Source: Akkermansia muciniphila (GTDB lineage: Bacteria; Verrucomicrobiota; Verrucomicrobiia; Limisphaerales; SIBE01). Taken from it: a DNA stretch of 57,637 bases. Of the stretch, positions 44,053-53,479 are shown piece after piece. The stretch lies in NCBI GenBank assembly GCA_945861765.1, contig CAMAWP010000008.1, positions 1-57,637 on the forward strand, in the 5' to 3' direction. The position numbers and the translations under genes are program-made. The notes beneath the pieces are model-generated. The model saw only the letters and a program-made list of their open reading frames with translations, ran no database searches and was not told the DNA's origin. Numbering within the stretch: position 1 is the first letter of the stretch; every line of letters starts with the position of its first letter.

Positions 44053-45576
44053 TTAGTCTGTTCGGGCCGTCCTGATCGCCTTGGCTTGAGGGACGCTGGT
44101 GCCGATAGCCATCTTGAGGATCTTCTCTGCGCTTGGCTGGATTTTATCGGTGAGCAAACGAGGAGCGAAGCCAAACACCAACAATGAGGCGAGCAACAGG
44201 GCGAAGGGCAGTTTTCGCCATGGATTGGAGGCGTCTTTCAGCCCTTCCCAAGTTGTTGGCAATGGACCGTGCAGAATGTTGCGAATTGCCCGCAGCATAT
44301 AAACCGAGCCGATAATCAAGGCTCCCCAAACCGCCAGGATTGTCACCAAGGGGAAGGATTTCCACGCCGCGAAAAACACCATCATTTCACCTACAAAATT
44401 CGCGAATCCGGGCAAGCCGCAACCCGCCATCATCGCCATGATAAGCGCCGCGCCAATAAACGGCAGTCGCCCGAGCAGACCGCCCATTTCATCGATTCTT
44501 AGAGTCTTGGTTTGTTGGTAGAGGTAGCCGCTGAGTCCAAACGTCAATGCGGCGAGGAAGCCGTGGGCCACCATCACCATCACCGCGCCGGTCAAGCCAA
44601 TCAGGTTGAGGCTGGCGATGCCTAGAAAGACGAACCCCATGTGAGCGACGCTGGAGTTTCCAATCAGTAGGTTCAAATCTTTCTGACGAATGGCGACAAG
44701 GCCGCAATATAAGATGTTGCCGAGGCTGAGAAACGCGATGACGTGCAACCAGCTCCGCGCTCCCTCGGGCATGAGCGGCAACGCGATCCGAATCAAACCG
44801 TATAATCCGAACTTTTTTAGAACACCGGCATGGAGCATGGCCGTAGCCGTAGGAGCTGCGCCATATCCGAGCGGAGCCCAGGTGTGAAATGGCCAGAGCG
44901 ATACCAGAATTCCGAATCCGAACAAGAGCAGCGGGAAGATGAAATGCTGCTGATTGACCGAGAGCGGATTTGCGCGCACATGCCGCGTCAATTCAACGAT
45001 GTCGAACGTGTTTGCTCCTGATTGTAGATAAAGAGCAATCAAGCCGACCAAGGCGATCAACGCTCCAGCCGTGAGGTAAATCGTAATTTGAAACGTCGCG
45101 TAATTCTTGTCCGCTCCCTTTCCCCAGACGCCAATCATGATGAAGGTCGGGATCAAGGCGAGTTCGTGGAAGAAAAAGAAAAAGAATAAATCGAACGAAG
45201 CGAACGCGCCAAGGATGCCCCCTGCCATGATTAGAAGCAAAATGTAGAATTCTTTCTCACGCTCCTTAATCTCCCACGAAACAGCGGTTGCAGCGAAGGC
45301 GACAATGGCACCCATCAAGATCAGGCCAATGTTTAACCCATCAACTCCGACGTGAAAGCTGATGACGAGAGCGTCCACCCACGAAACCTTCTGAACGAAT
45401 TGAAGCTCGGCCGAACCTACATCGAACTGTGAGAATAATTTGATCGCCAGCAGCATGGAGAGGCCGGTCGCAGCCAAAGCTATCACCCTGATCGTGAACC
45501 GGTAATTTCGCGGAATGAAGGCCACCAAAATTGCCGCTACCAGCGGCCAACCCAAGATATAAGTCAGTGTGGACAT
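44053..45576 (-). CDS. nuoM: NADH-quinone oxidoreductase subunit M
   Basis: Antiporter-like proton-pumping subunit. 507 residues, about 14 hydrophobic segments. FFFFFFHELALIPTFIMIGV contains the conserved helix-5 glutamate, and KDLNLLIGNSSVAHMGFVFL the helix-8 lysine region. PFHTWAPLGYGAAPTATAML is typical of NuoM. It lies between nuoL and nuoN. Confidence 0.96.
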   Translation of the reverse strand: MSTLTYILGWPLVAAILVAFIPRNYRFTIRVIALAATGLSMLLAIKLFSQFDVGSAELQFVQKVSWVDALVISFHVGVDGLNIGLILMGAIVAFAATAVSWEIKEREKEFYILLLIMAGGILGAFASFDLFFFFFFHELALIPTFIMIGVWGKGADKNYATFQITIYLTAGALIALVGLIALYLQSGANTFDIVELTRHVRANPLSVNQQHFIFPLLLFGFGILVSLWPFHTWAPLGYGAAPTATAMLHAGVLKKFGLYGLIRIALPLMPEGARSWLHVIAFLSLGNILYCGLVAIRQKDLNLLIGNSSVAHMGFVFLGIASLNLIGLTGAVMVMVAHGFLAALTFGLSGYLYQQTKTLRIDEMGGLLGRLPFIGAALIMAMMAGCGLPGFANFVGEMMVFFAAWKSFPLVTILAVWGALIIGSVYMLRAIRNILHGPLPTTWEGLKDASNPWRKLPFALLLASLLVFGFAPRLLTDKIQPSAEKILKMAIGTSVPQAKAIRTARTD

Positions 45577-45642
45577 GGTCAGATGAGTCCGAACTTCGTG
45601 CTACAAGAACCGATCCTAATGTTGGGGTTTGAATCCATAGCT

Positions 45643-47511
45643 TCAGCGGCCGAACACATAGAAAAGAACCAGAGCCACGCCGGCGACGAACAAAAAGGTG
45701 TAGGTTTGGAGGTTCCCAGTTTGCATCAGCCGCAGTGCTCGTCCAAAAAGCTCGATGGTTCCGTGACCGCCCTTGATCAACAACCCAGCAATGATCCAGC
45801 GATCGAACGCGTCTGCCGCTTTCGCCGCGAGATCCTGCGTGTTCGCGATAAGGGTTGCGTAGAATTCATCGAAGTAAAACCGATTCTGCATTACCCGAGT
45901 CAGATCTCCAAATGTGTCTGGCAATCGGTCTCGGATGGCATTCCGGTAAAGATGCCAGGCTGCCGAAAGCCCGAAAACCAGCGCCCCGAGGCCTGCCAAA
46001 GCAGCTAGGGGAGCATGATTGAAAGGTTCAAACAAATGGTTAAGCCAGGACGAGGGATGAGCCTCCTCCACGAGGCCAAATTGCTTCCCATACAGGTTTT
46101 CGATCCCCCAAAATCCCGCCAGCACCGTCGGCACGGCTAGCGCCACGAGAGGAAGAGTCATCACCCTGGGCGATTCGTGTGCGTGCCCGGCCGCCGGAGA
46201 TTTCGCAGGGCCGAGGAACGCCACGAAGATCAGTCGAAACATGTAGAAGCTCGTCAGTGCCGCTACTAGAACACCCAGCGCGAAGAGAACCCCATTTTGA
46301 TGGCTTGCAGCGACGAGAATTTCGTCCTTGCTAAAAAACCCGCTGAACGGCGGCACCCCAGCCAGAGCCAATGTTCCGAGTAGAAACGTCCAGAACGTTA
46401 TCGGCATTTTGCTTTTTAGCGCGCCCATGTTCCAGATGTTCTGCTCGTGATGCAGAGCGTGAATGACTGATCCGGCGCCGAGGAACAACATCGCTTTGAA
46501 GAACGCGTGCGTGGTTAGGTGATACATGGCGGCGGACGGTGCGTGAACTCCCACGGCCATCACCATGTAGCCGAGTTGCGATAGCGTCGAGTACGCCAGT
46601 ATCCGTTTGATATCATTTTGTTGGACGGCAATGAGCGCGGCGAGGAGCGCGGTTATCCCTCCGATCCAACCAATCACGGCCAACGCTGGAGCGTTGAGTA
46701 GGAAGAACACGCGGCATAGCATATAGACGCCCGCTGCCACCATTGTCGCGGCGTGAATCAGAGCGCTCACCGGGGTGGGACCTTCCATGGCATCGGGCAG
46801 CCAGACGTGCAGAGGGAATTGCGCGGACTTGCCCATTGCTCCGCAAAAAATCAGCAAGCCAGCCGCCGTGGCGAGAGTTCCCAACGCGTGAGGGTTCTTA
46901 GCCAGGTCCATTTCCAGGACGCTAAACTTCAGAGATCCAAGCGCCGACCATACGAGCAGGATGCCAATAAGAAATCCAAAGTCGCCGAGGCGATTGGTCA
47001 GGAAAGCCTTCTTACAGGCATCGGCTGCGGCTGGCCGCTCGTGCCAGAATCCAATGAGGAGATAACTGGAGACGCCTACTAGCTCCCAGAAGATGAACAT
47101 TTGGATAAAATTATTGGCTAGAACAATGCCGAGCATTGAGAAGGTAAAGAGGCTTAAGCTGGCGAAGTACCGCGAGATGCTGCGGTCCTCATGCATGTAG
47201 CCATAGGAATAAATGTGAATCGCGCTGCCGACCCCGGTGACGATGAGGAGCATCAGCAGACTGAGCGCATCGAGTCGCAGGCCGAAGTCCACTTGCAGTT
47301 CGCCTACGCCAAGCCAGGTCACCATCGATTCTTGTTTGATCGGTTCCCACCCGGCCAACGCGATAAACAAAATGCTCAGGGCAAAACTACCGATAATGGC
47401 TCCGATGGAAAGTTTGGCGCTTAGCCCTCGGTCCTTTTTCGTAAACAAAGTGATCGCAACTGCCGAGAGAAGCGGCAGAAATAGGATGAGCCAAGGTAAA
47501 GCTTCCTTCAT
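45643..47511 (-). CDS. nuoL: NADH-quinone oxidoreductase subunit L
   Basis: Largest antiporter-like subunit, carrying the long lateral helix that runs along the membrane arm. 622 residues. Typical segments are FIFWELVGVSSYLLIGFWHE (conserved Glu), PLHVWLPDAMEGPTPVSALI and NDIKRILAYSTLSQLGYMVM. It starts two bases after the nuoK stop. Confidence 0.97.
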   Translation of the reverse strand: MKEALPWLILFLPLLSAVAITLFTKKDRGLSAKLSIGAIIGSFALSILFIALAGWEPIKQESMVTWLGVGELQVDFGLRLDALSLLMLLIVTGVGSAIHIYSYGYMHEDRSISRYFASLSLFTFSMLGIVLANNFIQMFIFWELVGVSSYLLIGFWHERPAAADACKKAFLTNRLGDFGFLIGILLVWSALGSLKFSVLEMDLAKNPHALGTLATAAGLLIFCGAMGKSAQFPLHVWLPDAMEGPTPVSALIHAATMVAAGVYMLCRVFFLLNAPALAVIGWIGGITALLAALIAVQQNDIKRILAYSTLSQLGYMVMAVGVHAPSAAMYHLTTHAFFKAMLFLGAGSVIHALHHEQNIWNMGALKSKMPITFWTFLLGTLALAGVPPFSGFFSKDEILVAASHQNGVLFALGVLVAALTSFYMFRLIFVAFLGPAKSPAAGHAHESPRVMTLPLVALAVPTVLAGFWGIENLYGKQFGLVEEAHPSSWLNHLFEPFNHAPLAALAGLGALVFGLSAAWHLYRNAIRDRLPDTFGDLTRVMQNRFYFDEFYATLIANTQDLAAKAADAFDRWIIAGLLIKGGHGTIELFGRALRLMQTGNLQTYTFLFVAGVALVLFYVFGR

Positions 47512-47513
47512 AG

Positions 47514-47819
47514 CTACAACTTCATCGTCGTCAGGTCTTCCACATGGGCTGTTTGACGCCTGCGGTACAGCGCCACAATGAGCGCGAGCCCAACCGCAAC
47601 CTCGGCTGCCGCCACAGTGATGATGAAAAACACCATGACCTGTCCATTGAGATTGTTGTTGAATCGGGAGAACGCCACGAAAGCCAGATTGGCCGCGTTG
47701 AGCATCAGTTCGAGCGACATGTAAATGATCAGGAGATTGCGGCGTGCGATCACCCCGAGCAAGCCGATGCAGAAGAGCAGGGCGCTCACCAGTAAATAAT
47801 GTTCCAGGCCAACGTGCAT
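47514..47819 (-). CDS. nuoK: NADH-quinone oxidoreductase subunit K
   Basis: 101 residues, the usual length for this three-helix membrane subunit. Conserved: [20 protein letters not shown], whose helix-2 glutamate lies in the proton path, and [20 protein letters not shown] with the helix-3 glutamate. It lies 109 bases after nuoJ and two bases before nuoL. Confidence 0.97.
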   Translation of the reverse strand: MHVGLEHYLLVSALLFCIGLLGVIARRNLLIIYMSLELMLNAANLAFVAFSRFNNNLNGQVMVFFIITVAAAEVAVGLALIVALYRRRQTAHVEDLTTMKL

Positions 47820-47928
47820 GATCAGTTAGAGATGCCCTTGGTACACATGTTTTTCGAGAGAGTTGTGCGAGCGTGACCGTCGTTGGGTCGAGCCAACTCG
47901 TTTAGCTCATGGCGAGGATGCGTGTCTT

Positions 47929-48438
47929 TCACTTAAGATCCCTTTTGCTCAGCAGAATAACGCCGACCATCGCCACAAGCAGGAGCACGGACAACATTTC
48001 GAATGGCAGCAGATATGCGGTAAATAGAATTTTTCCGAGCGGCGCGGTGCCGCCTTCCAGAGTCGGCGTTGGCAAATGGGCGCTCAAAGAAGCATTGCTA
48101 AGGGTGAACACCTTGAGAAAAATGCTCGAGATCGCGATCACTGCGATGATGCCGGTCACTAGTCCGACTTTCTTTATTTTTCGGCGTTCCTCCTCTTTCA
48201 CGTTCAGCAGCATGATGACAAACAGGAATAGAACGATGACAGCTCCGGCATAGACCAGCACTTGAACGGCGGCAAGAAAGAAGGCATGCAGCAGGACAAA
48301 AAGCCCGGCCATCGACGCAATAGTTAGGACAAGGAACATGGCGCTCGTGACAGGATTTCTACTAAACGGATTGGCGACAACCAGCATGCCGCAAATCAGA
48401 GTCAACGCCGCAAAAAGATAGAACATCAAGTCCTGCAT
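47929..48438 (-). CDS. nuoJ: NADH-quinone oxidoreductase subunit J
   Basis: 169-residue membrane subunit with five hydrophobic segments. The conserved helix-3 region AAVQVLVYAGAVIVLFLFVI, with the YAGA pi-bulge motif, is clear. The gap of 109 bases to nuoK is unusual for this pair but holds no open frame of note. Confidence 0.95.
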   Translation of the reverse strand: MQDLMFYLFAALTLICGMLVVANPFSRNPVTSAMFLVLTIASMAGLFVLLHAFFLAAVQVLVYAGAVIVLFLFVIMLLNVKEEERRKIKKVGLVTGIIAVIAISSIFLKVFTLSNASLSAHLPTPTLEGGTAPLGKILFTAYLLPFEMLSVLLLVAMVGVILLSKRDLK

Positions 48439-48522
48439 CGGAGATAGTCTTCTACCAAATACTTCCGTAACGATAAACCATGGGCTCCAAACTAGTCACC
48501 CCTAACTCGAGTCGCCCCAAAT

Positions 48523-49023
48523 TCATTTATGCTTCCACTTTTGGATTTGGTCGTTGTGAACACCACCCAGGGCCAACAACTTATCTTTGCCATAAATCAT
48601 CTCTTGTCGAGTGGTTCCTGTGAGCGAGTAATCTTTCATCAGAAAAATAGCTTCTTCGGGACAAACTTCCTGGCAGTAGCCGCAGAAGATGCAGCGGAGC
48701 ATGTTGATTTCAAATTCTTTCGGAGCCTTCTCGACGTTGCCCGCTCCAGGCGCGCCATCGGGGCCGGGAGGTGTGATCGTGATTGCTTTGGGCGGACAGA
48801 CAAATTCACAGAGTTGGCACGAGACACACTTGGTGCGCCCTTCTTGGTCTTTCACCAGATACGGCGCGCCGCGATAACCTTCTGGCACTACCCATTTCTC
48901 TTCGGGATACTGCATCGTCACCTTCTTTTTGAAGAAATGACGCAACGTGACTTTGAACCCGCCAATAATCGCCGGCAGGTAAAGCCGCTCCCAAAAACTC
49001 AGTGGTTTGCGTTTAACAATCAT
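48523..49023 (-). CDS. nuoI: NADH-quinone oxidoreductase subunit I
   Basis: 166 residues. Two 4Fe-4S sites of ferredoxin type: CVSCQLCEFVCPPKAI and CIFCGYCQEVCPEEAI, carrying clusters N6a and N6b from the arm to NuoB. The N-terminal amphipathic helix contacts the membrane. It lies 84 bases upstream of nuoJ. Confidence 0.97.
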   Translation of the reverse strand: MIVKRKPLSFWERLYLPAIIGGFKVTLRHFFKKKVTMQYPEEKWVVPEGYRGAPYLVKDQEGRTKCVSCQLCEFVCPPKAITITPPGPDGAPGAGNVEKAPKEFEINMLRCIFCGYCQEVCPEEAIFLMKDYSLTGTTRQEMIYGKDKLLALGGVHNDQIQKWKHK

Positions 49024-49093
49024 ACTTCAGGCCATTGGGCATTCGATGCGATAGGTGCCAATCCGTTTTCTGGTGCGGTGGATTATCGCCTTG

Positions 49094-50146
49094 CTAACTT
49101 CTTAGCCATAAAATCGTCGCTGTAATAACAATGTTCGCCAAAGCCAACGGCACGAACCGTCTCCAGCCTAAATCCATCAATTGATCGTACCGAAAGCGCG
49201 GGAACATCCAGCGCACCCAAATCGTCAGAATTATTAACCCCAACATCTTCCCGAAGAAGATACCTATATGGAGCAAACCGACCCCAATACTCGTCGCGGG
49301 TTGATCCAATCCGAAGAACGGAAGCGTCCAGCCTCCCAAAAATAGAGTCACCATCATGGCCGACGACGCGATCAGGTTGAAATATTCGCCCATGAAAAAC
49401 ATGGCGAATTTCATCGAGCTATACTCGACATTGTAGCCGCCCACCAATTCTTGCTCCGACTCGGGCAGATCGAACGGCATTCGGTTCGTCTCCGCGAAAG
49501 CTGAGATCATAAAAATGATAAACGCGATCGGCTGCTTGAAGATCAGCCAGCTCAGGAGTCCGTCGGTTTGATAACTAATCACCGAGCTGAGATTCAGATT
49601 GCCGACCAGCATAAACACTGGAATGACGGACATTCCCATTGCGATCTCATAAGAAATCATCTGGGCGCTGGCGCGTATGCCGCCAAAAAACGGATACTTC
49701 GAGTTGGCAGCGTAGCCAGCAAGGACAATCCCATAGACACCGAGCGACACGATCCCGAAGGTGTAAAGGATGCCAACATTCAAATCCGCGATCACCATCT
49801 TGTTACTGGCGTTGCCGAGAGTGGAGCCGAACGGAATCACAGCTACCGTCAGAAGGGCGGGAATCACTGTCAGCGCCGGCGCCAGGCAGAAATAGATTTT
49901 GCGGACATGCGCCGGCATGAAGTCTTCCTTCAGCAATGCTTTCACACCGTCGGCCATAGGTTGCAATATGCCGAAGGGGCCGACGCGGTTTGGCCCGATC
50001 CGATCTTGAATCCAAGCAGAGATACGTCGCTCCGCCATGACCGTGTAGGCAAACGTAGGCAAAATCACCCCGATGACGCAGACGATTTTCACGATGCTGA
50101 AGATCAGGAATTGCTGGGACGCAGTTAAATGGTTAATCCAATCCAT
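49094..50146 (-). CDS. nuoH: NADH-quinone oxidoreductase subunit H
   Basis: 350-residue membrane subunit forming the quinone chamber with NuoB and NuoD. Conserved parts: AERRISAWIQDRIGPNRVGP near the start and FAETNRMPFDLPESEQELVG, with acidic residues needed for quinone coupling. Eight hydrophobic segments. It is 11 bases after nuoG. Confidence 0.97.
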   Translation of the reverse strand: MDWINHLTASQQFLIFSIVKIVCVIGVILPTFAYTVMAERRISAWIQDRIGPNRVGPFGILQPMADGVKALLKEDFMPAHVRKIYFCLAPALTVIPALLTVAVIPFGSTLGNASNKMVIADLNVGILYTFGIVSLGVYGIVLAGYAANSKYPFFGGIRASAQMISYEIAMGMSVIPVFMLVGNLNLSSVISYQTDGLLSWLIFKQPIAFIIFMISAFAETNRMPFDLPESEQELVGGYNVEYSSMKFAMFFMGEYFNLIASSAMMVTLFLGGWTLPFFGLDQPATSIGVGLLHIGIFFGKMLGLIILTIWVRWMFPRFRYDQLMDLGWRRFVPLALANIVITATILWLRS

Positions 50147-50157
50147 AGCAGTTCACA

Positions 50158-51876
50158 TCAAATGGGGACCGTCGCACCGGTTTCACCGAGAGAGGCCCAG
50201 GTCAATCCGTTGAATGCGGGAATTTCTTTGGCCATTTGGTTGAACAATCCTTCCACGCTGACGAACCCGTTTTGGCCAGTGACATGGAAAACCAACTCGT
50301 GCAGAAATTCCCATTCAGGCCGAGCATCGCCGCTAGGCTCTGTAGCTTTCATGAATTTCTGCACGCGGCCTTTCACATTCGTGAAGGTCCCGCGTTTCTC
50401 GGCATGAGCGCAGCCGGGCAAGAGATAGTGGGCCAGCTTGGTTGTCGCGTTCGGCAGGATGTCGCTGACGATCAACGTCTCCAGTTGCCCGAGTAGTTCT
50501 GCGCCGATGCCGTGCTTGGTCACATCCTCACCAAAAACAATCAGGGTCTTGATCGTGCCCTTGCGGATTCCTTCCGCGATCTTCGGTAAATTCGTTCCCA
50601 TCTGCGAGGTTGCGATGCCAATAAGCTTAGCCCCCGTGCTATTGGGATTTCGGTCTGCGTTCAGCAGGAGCTTGTCGCCTTCGCCAAGCCTCGGAACGGA
50701 ATCAGTCAGCGCACTAAGCCGCTTCGCTAGCTTGGTCAACAAGTAAAGCTCTTCGTTCGATTGCCGCGCGGATGCGACAATAGCGACTGAGTTCGGCGGT
50801 GCGGAATTGAGTTTTGCGGAAATTTCCTTCAATACAGTCTGCCAATTGCTGAGGTCACTCCCGCTTTCTGTCTTCTGCCCTTTGCTTTCGGCCCTCTGTT
50901 TTCTAACTTCCGTCAGCCGGTCCTCGCGTCCGATCCATTTATTGTTCAAACGGCCGTGATCGCACATCCAGCAGGAATTCACGGCATCGTTCTCGCGCGG
51001 TTCATAGCGATAGATTTTGTCTTGGCGCGAGCCGATCACGATATTGCAGCCTGTGCCGCAGCTTGTGCAGATGCTCTTGCTCTCCTTGAGAAACCAGACG
51101 CGCATCTTGAATCGGAAATCTTTCGAAGTCAGAGCGCCGACAGGACAAATATCCACCGTGTTCAGGGTGTAATTGTTGTCGAAGGGCTTGCCGGGATAAT
51201 GGGTCAGGGTGTTGTAGCTGCCTCGATTCACGAAGCCGAGCGCATCGTCGCCCACGATGTCTTTGGTGAAACGCACACACCGCGAGCACAGAATGCAGCG
51301 TTCGTCATCGAGGACAATCCGAGGGCCAAGATTGACCTGCTTGGGCTTGTGAACTTTTTCTTCATGGAAATGGCTCGCTGCTTGGCCGTAGTCCACAGAG
51401 TATTCCTGAAGTTTGCATTCACCGGCCTGGTCGCAAATCGGGCAATCCAGAGGATGATTGATCAGAAGAAATTCCAAGACCCCTTCGCGGATCTGCTTCA
51501 CGCTCGGCGTGTTCGTGTAAATCTCCATGCCTGGAGAAATAGGCGTCGCGCAGGCGATGACAGGACGCGGCGATTTGGCGATCTTGGCCGTGCCATCGGG
51601 ATTCAGAATGGGTTTGCGATCGGGGCCCATGGCGGGAGTGCCGAATTCAACGAGACACATCCGGCAGTTGCCCGCGATCGGGAGTTTCGGATGATAACAA
51701 TAATGTGGCACATCCACGCGAGCCAACGCACAGGCCTGGATCATCGTCGTGGGAAGCGGTTTGCCTCCGATCGGATCCGGCGTTGTCCTTGGCACGGTGA
51801 CGATCTTTCCGTCCACTTTCACATCGATCGTTTCGACGGGCGGCGGCGCGGGTTTGGTTTCGCTGGTGACGCTCAT
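50158..51876 (-). CDS. nuoG: NADH-quinone oxidoreductase subunit G (short form)
   Basis: Carries several FeS clusters in the arm. 572 residues, while many NuoG are 680-900, so the molybdopterin-like C-terminal region is shortened. Sites seen: the 2Fe-2S loop HYCYHPKLPIAGNCRMCLVE, the His-Cys3 region HPLDCPICDQAGECKLQEY, CILCSRCVRFTKDI with the distant CPVGAL, and a further 4Fe-4S group ICTSCGTGCN. All cluster ligands for N1b, N5 and N4 appear present. The start overlaps the nuoF stop by four bases. Confidence 0.93.
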   Translation of the reverse strand: MSVTSETKPAPPPVETIDVKVDGKIVTVPRTTPDPIGGKPLPTTMIQACALARVDVPHYCYHPKLPIAGNCRMCLVEFGTPAMGPDRKPILNPDGTAKIAKSPRPVIACATPISPGMEIYTNTPSVKQIREGVLEFLLINHPLDCPICDQAGECKLQEYSVDYGQAASHFHEEKVHKPKQVNLGPRIVLDDERCILCSRCVRFTKDIVGDDALGFVNRGSYNTLTHYPGKPFDNNYTLNTVDICPVGALTSKDFRFKMRVWFLKESKSICTSCGTGCNIVIGSRQDKIYRYEPRENDAVNSCWMCDHGRLNNKWIGREDRLTEVRKQRAESKGQKTESGSDLSNWQTVLKEISAKLNSAPPNSVAIVASARQSNEELYLLTKLAKRLSALTDSVPRLGEGDKLLLNADRNPNSTGAKLIGIATSQMGTNLPKIAEGIRKGTIKTLIVFGEDVTKHGIGAELLGQLETLIVSDILPNATTKLAHYLLPGCAHAEKRGTFTNVKGRVQKFMKATEPSGDARPEWEFLHELVFHVTGQNGFVSVEGLFNQMAKEIPAFNGLTWASLGETGATVPI

Positions 51877-53303
51877 GGGTGTGGACTCGCAGCAGTTTTC
51901 AGTTCCGGTCGCGGGCCACCGCTGCGGCTGGCGCGCTTGGCCTCATCAGCAGCCCCTCTCGCGATGAACTCATCTTTGAACTTGCCGACAAAGCTCTGCA
52001 CCGGCCAGGAGCAGGCCTCGCCAAACGCGCAAATCGTTCGGCCACCCGGAATGTTGTCGGCAATGCGAATTAAATAATCCGCATCCTGCTCTCGCCCCTC
52101 ACCGTGGGTCAGGCGTTGGAGTGCCTTGCTCATCCAAAGGGAACCTTCGCGGCACGGAGTGCATTGTCCGCAACTTTCGTGAGCGTAAAACTCTGCAATG
52201 TTGGCTAGCGCCTTCACAATGTCGGTCGAATCATCCATGACAATAATTCCACCTGATCCGGACATGCTTCCCGCTGCCATCAAAGAATCGAAATCGTACG
52301 GGAGATCGAGCATATCGACATCTTGCTCCGTTTGTTTGCCGTCGGGACCTTTCTTCTTGAGCTTAAACTTCTCTCCAGCTTTGAAAACTTTGGCGGAAGA
52401 GCCGCCTGGGATGACGGCTTTCAGCTTGCGCCCGTCATGGAGGCCGCCGGCGAAATCGAAGATGAGCTGCCCGATTGTGGCATGACCTACTTCAACCTCG
52501 TAGCAGCCCGGTTTTTTGACGTGGCCACTAATGCTGACAATGCGAGTTCCTGTGTTGTTGGGTGTCCCGAGCTTGGCAAAAGCTGCGCCTCCCATCTCGA
52601 CAACATGCTTCACGGCGCAGAGTGTCTCGACATTGTTCACGATGGTCGGGCAGAGATAGAGGCCCAGCACAGCCGGGAAGTAAGGAGGCTTGATTCGTGG
52701 ATACGGGCGCTTGCCTTCCAGAGACTCGATCAGTCCAGTCTCCTCGCCGCAGATATAAGCGCCGGCGCCTCGATGGACATGGATTTCGAGATCGTAGCTG
52801 CTGCCGAGAATGTTTTTTCCAAGAAAATTTCGCGAGCGAGCTTCTGCCAAAGCGCGGTTAAGAATCTGCGCGCCCTCCACAAATTCTCCGCGAATATAAA
52901 TGTAAGCGAGCTTCACGTCGTTGGCGTAGCAGGAAATAATCATTCCCTCCAGAAGCTGGTGAGGATCCTTGTAAATGATTTGCTTGTCCTTGAACGTGCC
53001 CGGCTCTGATTCATCCGCATTGCAAATCAGGTAAATCGGTTTGCCGCTCCTGCGATCAACAAACGACCACTTCAATCCGCATGAAAAGCCAGCGCCTCCC
53101 CGGCCGCGCAGTCCGGAAGTCATCACCTCATCGCGGATCTGTTCCGGGCCGCCGACAGTCTTGCCACTGGGGTGAACTTTCGCCGCAATGGCGAGAGCCT
53201 TCTTCAAACCTTCGTACCCGCCATGTCTCAGGTAGCAATCCAAGTCCCGGGTGAAACCCGGAGCGTCAGCGTTTTTTAAGATGAGACGGTATTCTTTCGG
53301 CAT
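51873..53303 (-). CDS. nuoF: NADH-quinone oxidoreductase subunit F
   Basis: NADH-binding subunit with FMN and cluster N3. 476 residues. GLRGRGGAGFSCGLKW is the NADH-site glycine loop, NADESEPGTFKD belongs to the FMN site and ESCGQCTPCREG binds the 4Fe-4S cluster with a later cysteine. It is separated from nuoE by 176 bases that hold a tRNA gene on the other strand, and overlaps nuoG by four bases. Confidence 0.96.
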   Translation of the reverse strand: MPKEYRLILKNADAPGFTRDLDCYLRHGGYEGLKKALAIAAKVHPSGKTVGGPEQIRDEVMTSGLRGRGGAGFSCGLKWSFVDRRSGKPIYLICNADESEPGTFKDKQIIYKDPHQLLEGMIISCYANDVKLAYIYIRGEFVEGAQILNRALAEARSRNFLGKNILGSSYDLEIHVHRGAGAYICGEETGLIESLEGKRPYPRIKPPYFPAVLGLYLCPTIVNNVETLCAVKHVVEMGGAAFAKLGTPNNTGTRIVSISGHVKKPGCYEVEVGHATIGQLIFDFAGGLHDGRKLKAVIPGGSSAKVFKAGEKFKLKKKGPDGKQTEQDVDMLDLPYDFDSLMAAGSMSGSGGIIVMDDSTDIVKALANIAEFYAHESCGQCTPCREGSLWMSKALQRLTHGEGREQDADYLIRIADNIPGGRTICAFGEACSWPVQSFVGKFKDEFIARGAADEAKRASRSGGPRPELKTAASPHP

Positions 53304-53318
53304 ATCGGCGTTGCTGGC

Positions 53319-53346
53319 TTGACTAGCCAGCCAAACTCTTTACGTT
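53319..53346 (+). promoter_or_regulatory. Possible promoter of tRNA-Gln
   Basis: TTGACT (53319-53324), 16 bases, then TACGTT (53341-53346), 15 bases before the tRNA 5' end. The -35 box is good and the -10 box is poor. It lies in the leader of nuoF on the opposite strand. Confidence 0.35.
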
Positions 53347-53361
53347 TTCAGTGCTTCGGTT

Positions 53362-53435
53362 TGCCCGATGGTGTAACGGTAGCACAGCAGACTCTGAATC
53401 TGCTTGTCATGGTTCAAATCCATGTCGGGCAGCCA
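53362..53435 (+). tRNA. tRNA-Gln (anticodon CUG) with encoded CCA
   Basis: The acceptor stem TGCCCGA (53362-53368) pairs with TCGGGCA (53425-53431). The anticodon stem GCAGA/TCTGC holds the loop CTCTGAA, with CUG as anticodon, reading CAG. The T-arm has GGTTCAAATCC. The discriminator base is G at 53432 and CCA is encoded at 53433-53435. It is inside the nuo operon but on the plus strand, opposite the operon. Confidence 0.95.
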
Positions 53436-53479
53436 ACTTCAAGCTGGTCTTTGTCGTCTGTCCGACGCTTCCGCTTGGA

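Noticed and set aside
50956-52077. 373-codon open frame antisense to nuoG and nuoF
   Set aside because: It covers the FeS motifs of nuoG on the other strand and has no protein-like features; a shadow frame.
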